A DNA stretch of 7,306 nt from assembly GCA_030690515.1 (NCBI GenBank), contig JAUYGP010000340.1:1-7306 (forward strand). The letters are read 5' to 3'. The notes beneath the pieces are model-generated. The model was not told the DNA's origin. It worked only from the letters and a program-made list of their open reading frames with translations, and ran no database searches. The position numbers and the translations under genes are program-made. How positions within the stretch are numbered: the stretch's first letter is position 1; the number at the start of each line of letters is the position of its first letter. Below are positions 6,361 through 7,306 of this stretch, one piece after another. The stretch comes from Giesbergeria sp. (lineage in GTDB: Bacteria; Pseudomonadota; Gammaproteobacteria; Burkholderiales; Burkholderiaceae_C).

Positions 6361-7251
6361 TTATGCCATCGCGCGCAGGGCGCTCTGGATGGCGCCACTC
6401 AACTTGCGGGCGTACTGCGGGTCGGTGGCATAACCGGCCTTTTGCAGCGCCGCAGCGTAGGCGGTGGCGGAATCGGTCTGGGCCCGGGCCTTTTCGTAGC
6501 GTGGGCTGTTATTGATCAGGCGGGCATAGTCCCGGAACGAGTCTTCATACGAGTCGTAGGCCCGGAACTTGGCCACGACCTTGCGAGGGGTGCCGTCGAT
6601 GTATTCGGTGGTGGTCACTTCAGCGACCTTGCCGGTCCAGCCCTTGCTCGCCTTGATACCGAACAGGTTGAATGAGCTGGAGCCATCGGCATTCTTGATC
6701 TCGCTCTTGCCCCAGCCGGTTTCGTGCCCGGCCTGGCCCAGCATGAAGCTGGCCGGAATGCCGCTGTCCTGGGCCACGCGTTCGGCCGTGGCGCTCAAGT
6801 GCTGCACAAAGTCATCTCGGCCTTTGGGTGCAGGCTCGCTGGCTGACACCGCAGGCGCGGTGGTCGGGGTGCGCAAGCCGGGGGCAGCGAGGCTGAGCGT
6901 GGAAGGGGACGAGGATTGCAACGCACCGCCGCCCATCAGCATTGAGAGCTGGCGTGCAATGGCCTCGGACAGTCCCCCTGGCTGACCGGACATCTGCACC
7001 GACAGTTGCTGGTCCAGCAGGTCGGTGCTCAGGTCACCTTGAGCGCTGTCGAGCAGGCCCGATTTCATGGTGGCCTCGCGCATGCTCTTGATCATCTCGC
7101 GCATGAAAAGCGACTCGAACTGTTTGGCCGCCTCGCGCGTGGCTTGCGGACTGTCGCCTGCGGAAAACTTCAGGCGGTCGAGTGAGCGAGCGTCGGCCGC
7201 AAGCGCATTGGAGGTGTCGAAGCTACTGGAGGAAGGAAGAGAAAGGGCCAT
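6361..7251 (-). CDS. flgJ: Flagellar rod assembly protein and peptidoglycan hydrolase FlgJ
   Basis: FlgJ works in the periplasm: its N-terminal half caps the growing rod, and its C-terminal half is a glucosaminidase-type muramidase that opens the wall. The 296 residues show both halves. About 35-105 is the rod-binding domain (AAKQFESLFMREMIKSMREA, then LLDQQLSVQMS). A Ser/Thr/Pro/Ala-rich linker spans about 108-143. About 146-296 is the hydrolase domain, with LGQAGHETGWGKSEIK (E177 at the catalytic glutamate position), FNLFGIKA at 194-201, E216 at the same 39-residue spacing as the second functional glutamate of Salmonella FlgJ, and AGYATDPQYA near the end. It is a full-length dual-domain form. 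ATG 7251 is preceded by AAGGAG at nine bases. The gene precedes flgK in transcription order but is separated from it by the hairpin-rich spacer. Confidence 0.96.
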   Translation of the reverse strand: MALSLPSSSSFDTSNALAADARSLDRLKFSAGDSPQATREAAKQFESLFMREMIKSMREATMKSGLLDSAQGDLSTDLLDQQLSVQMSGQPGGLSEAIARQLSMLMGGGALQSSSPSTLSLAAPGLRTPTTAPAVSASEPAPKGRDDFVQHLSATAERVAQDSGIPASFMLGQAGHETGWGKSEIKNADGSSSFNLFGIKASKGWTGKVAEVTTTEYIDGTPRKVVAKFRAYDSYEDSFRDYARLINNSPRYEKARAQTDSATAYAAALQKAGYATDPQYARKLSGAIQSALRAMA

Positions 7252-7254
7252 GGT

Positions 7255-7306
7255 TCAGCACTCCTTGGGCGGTGCTTCTGCAGCCACAGGGGTCTGTGCG
7301 CGCATC
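7255..7306 (-). CDS. 3' end of an upstream reading frame (possibly flgI)
   Basis: Read on the minus strand from the window edge, one frame stays open for 16 codons (MRAQTPVAAEAPPKEC) and ends at TGA 7257-7255, three bases before the flgJ ATG. The flgJ ribosome binding site AAGGAG (7266-7261) lies inside it. Gene order predicts flgI (P-ring protein) here. The Pro/Ala-rich tail does not resemble the hydrophobic C-terminus I expect for FlgI, so identity is open and the frame could be non-coding. Confidence 0.35.
   Translation of the reverse strand, partial: MRAQTPVAAEAPPKEC

Noticed and set aside
5311..6675. 454-codon plus-strand open frame across flgK, the spacer and flgJ
   Set aside because: It crosses two clear genes and the hairpin element, shows low-complexity Gly/Ala/Val/Arg-rich sequence, and has no family signature.
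1..7306. CRISPR arrays, tRNA or rRNA genes, insertion sequences, phage or defence genes
   Set aside because: I saw no spaced direct repeats, tRNA-like folds, transposase or nuclease motifs. The window is housekeeping flagellar DNA plus one regulator.

Overview
The window is high-GC, densely coded DNA. It most likely comes from a flagellated beta-proteobacterium of the Comamonadaceae (Acidovorax/Comamonas/Delftia type). This rests on the base composition, the flgJ-flgK-flgL order, an HDOD-domain gene directly after flgL, and two non-coding sequence types that I recall as common in comamonad genomes. No database search was possible, so the genus is not fixed.

Layout. At the left end (1-150) is a regulatory region with several CTGTA/TACAG half-sites. 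Its best promoter faces left, towards a gene outside the window. It is followed on the plus strand by a MocR-type regulator (151-1614; GntR winged helix fused to an aminotransferase-like domain). This gene converges, across a 92-base spacer, on a minus-strand flagellar block. In transcription order the block is: the last codons of an upstream reading frame at the right edge, flgJ (7251-6361), a 192-base spacer with a compact three-hairpin palindromic element, flgK (6168-4216), flgL (4201-2948), and a protein with an apparently degenerate EAL-like N-terminus and an HDOD C-terminus (2945-1707).

How the genes work together. FlgJ caps the growing rod and cuts peptidoglycan so that the rod can cross the wall. 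FlgK and FlgL then form the two junction rings between hook and filament. The flgK-flgL and flgL-HDOD gaps are 14 and 2 bases, so these three are very probably one transcriptional unit. The HDOD protein may add a regulatory output to the end of the operon. The MocR gene is convergent and probably unrelated in function.

The flagellar genes themselves are ordinary, and I see no clear undescribed multi-gene system. The points worth a second look are: an AT-rich dispersed-repeat-like segment read in frame inside the MocR linker; the hairpin cluster between flgJ and flgK; a beta-rich module that seems to recur twice in FlgK and once in FlgL; the operator array before the MocR gene; and a sigma-54-like site pointing antisense into the 3' end of the MocR gene.
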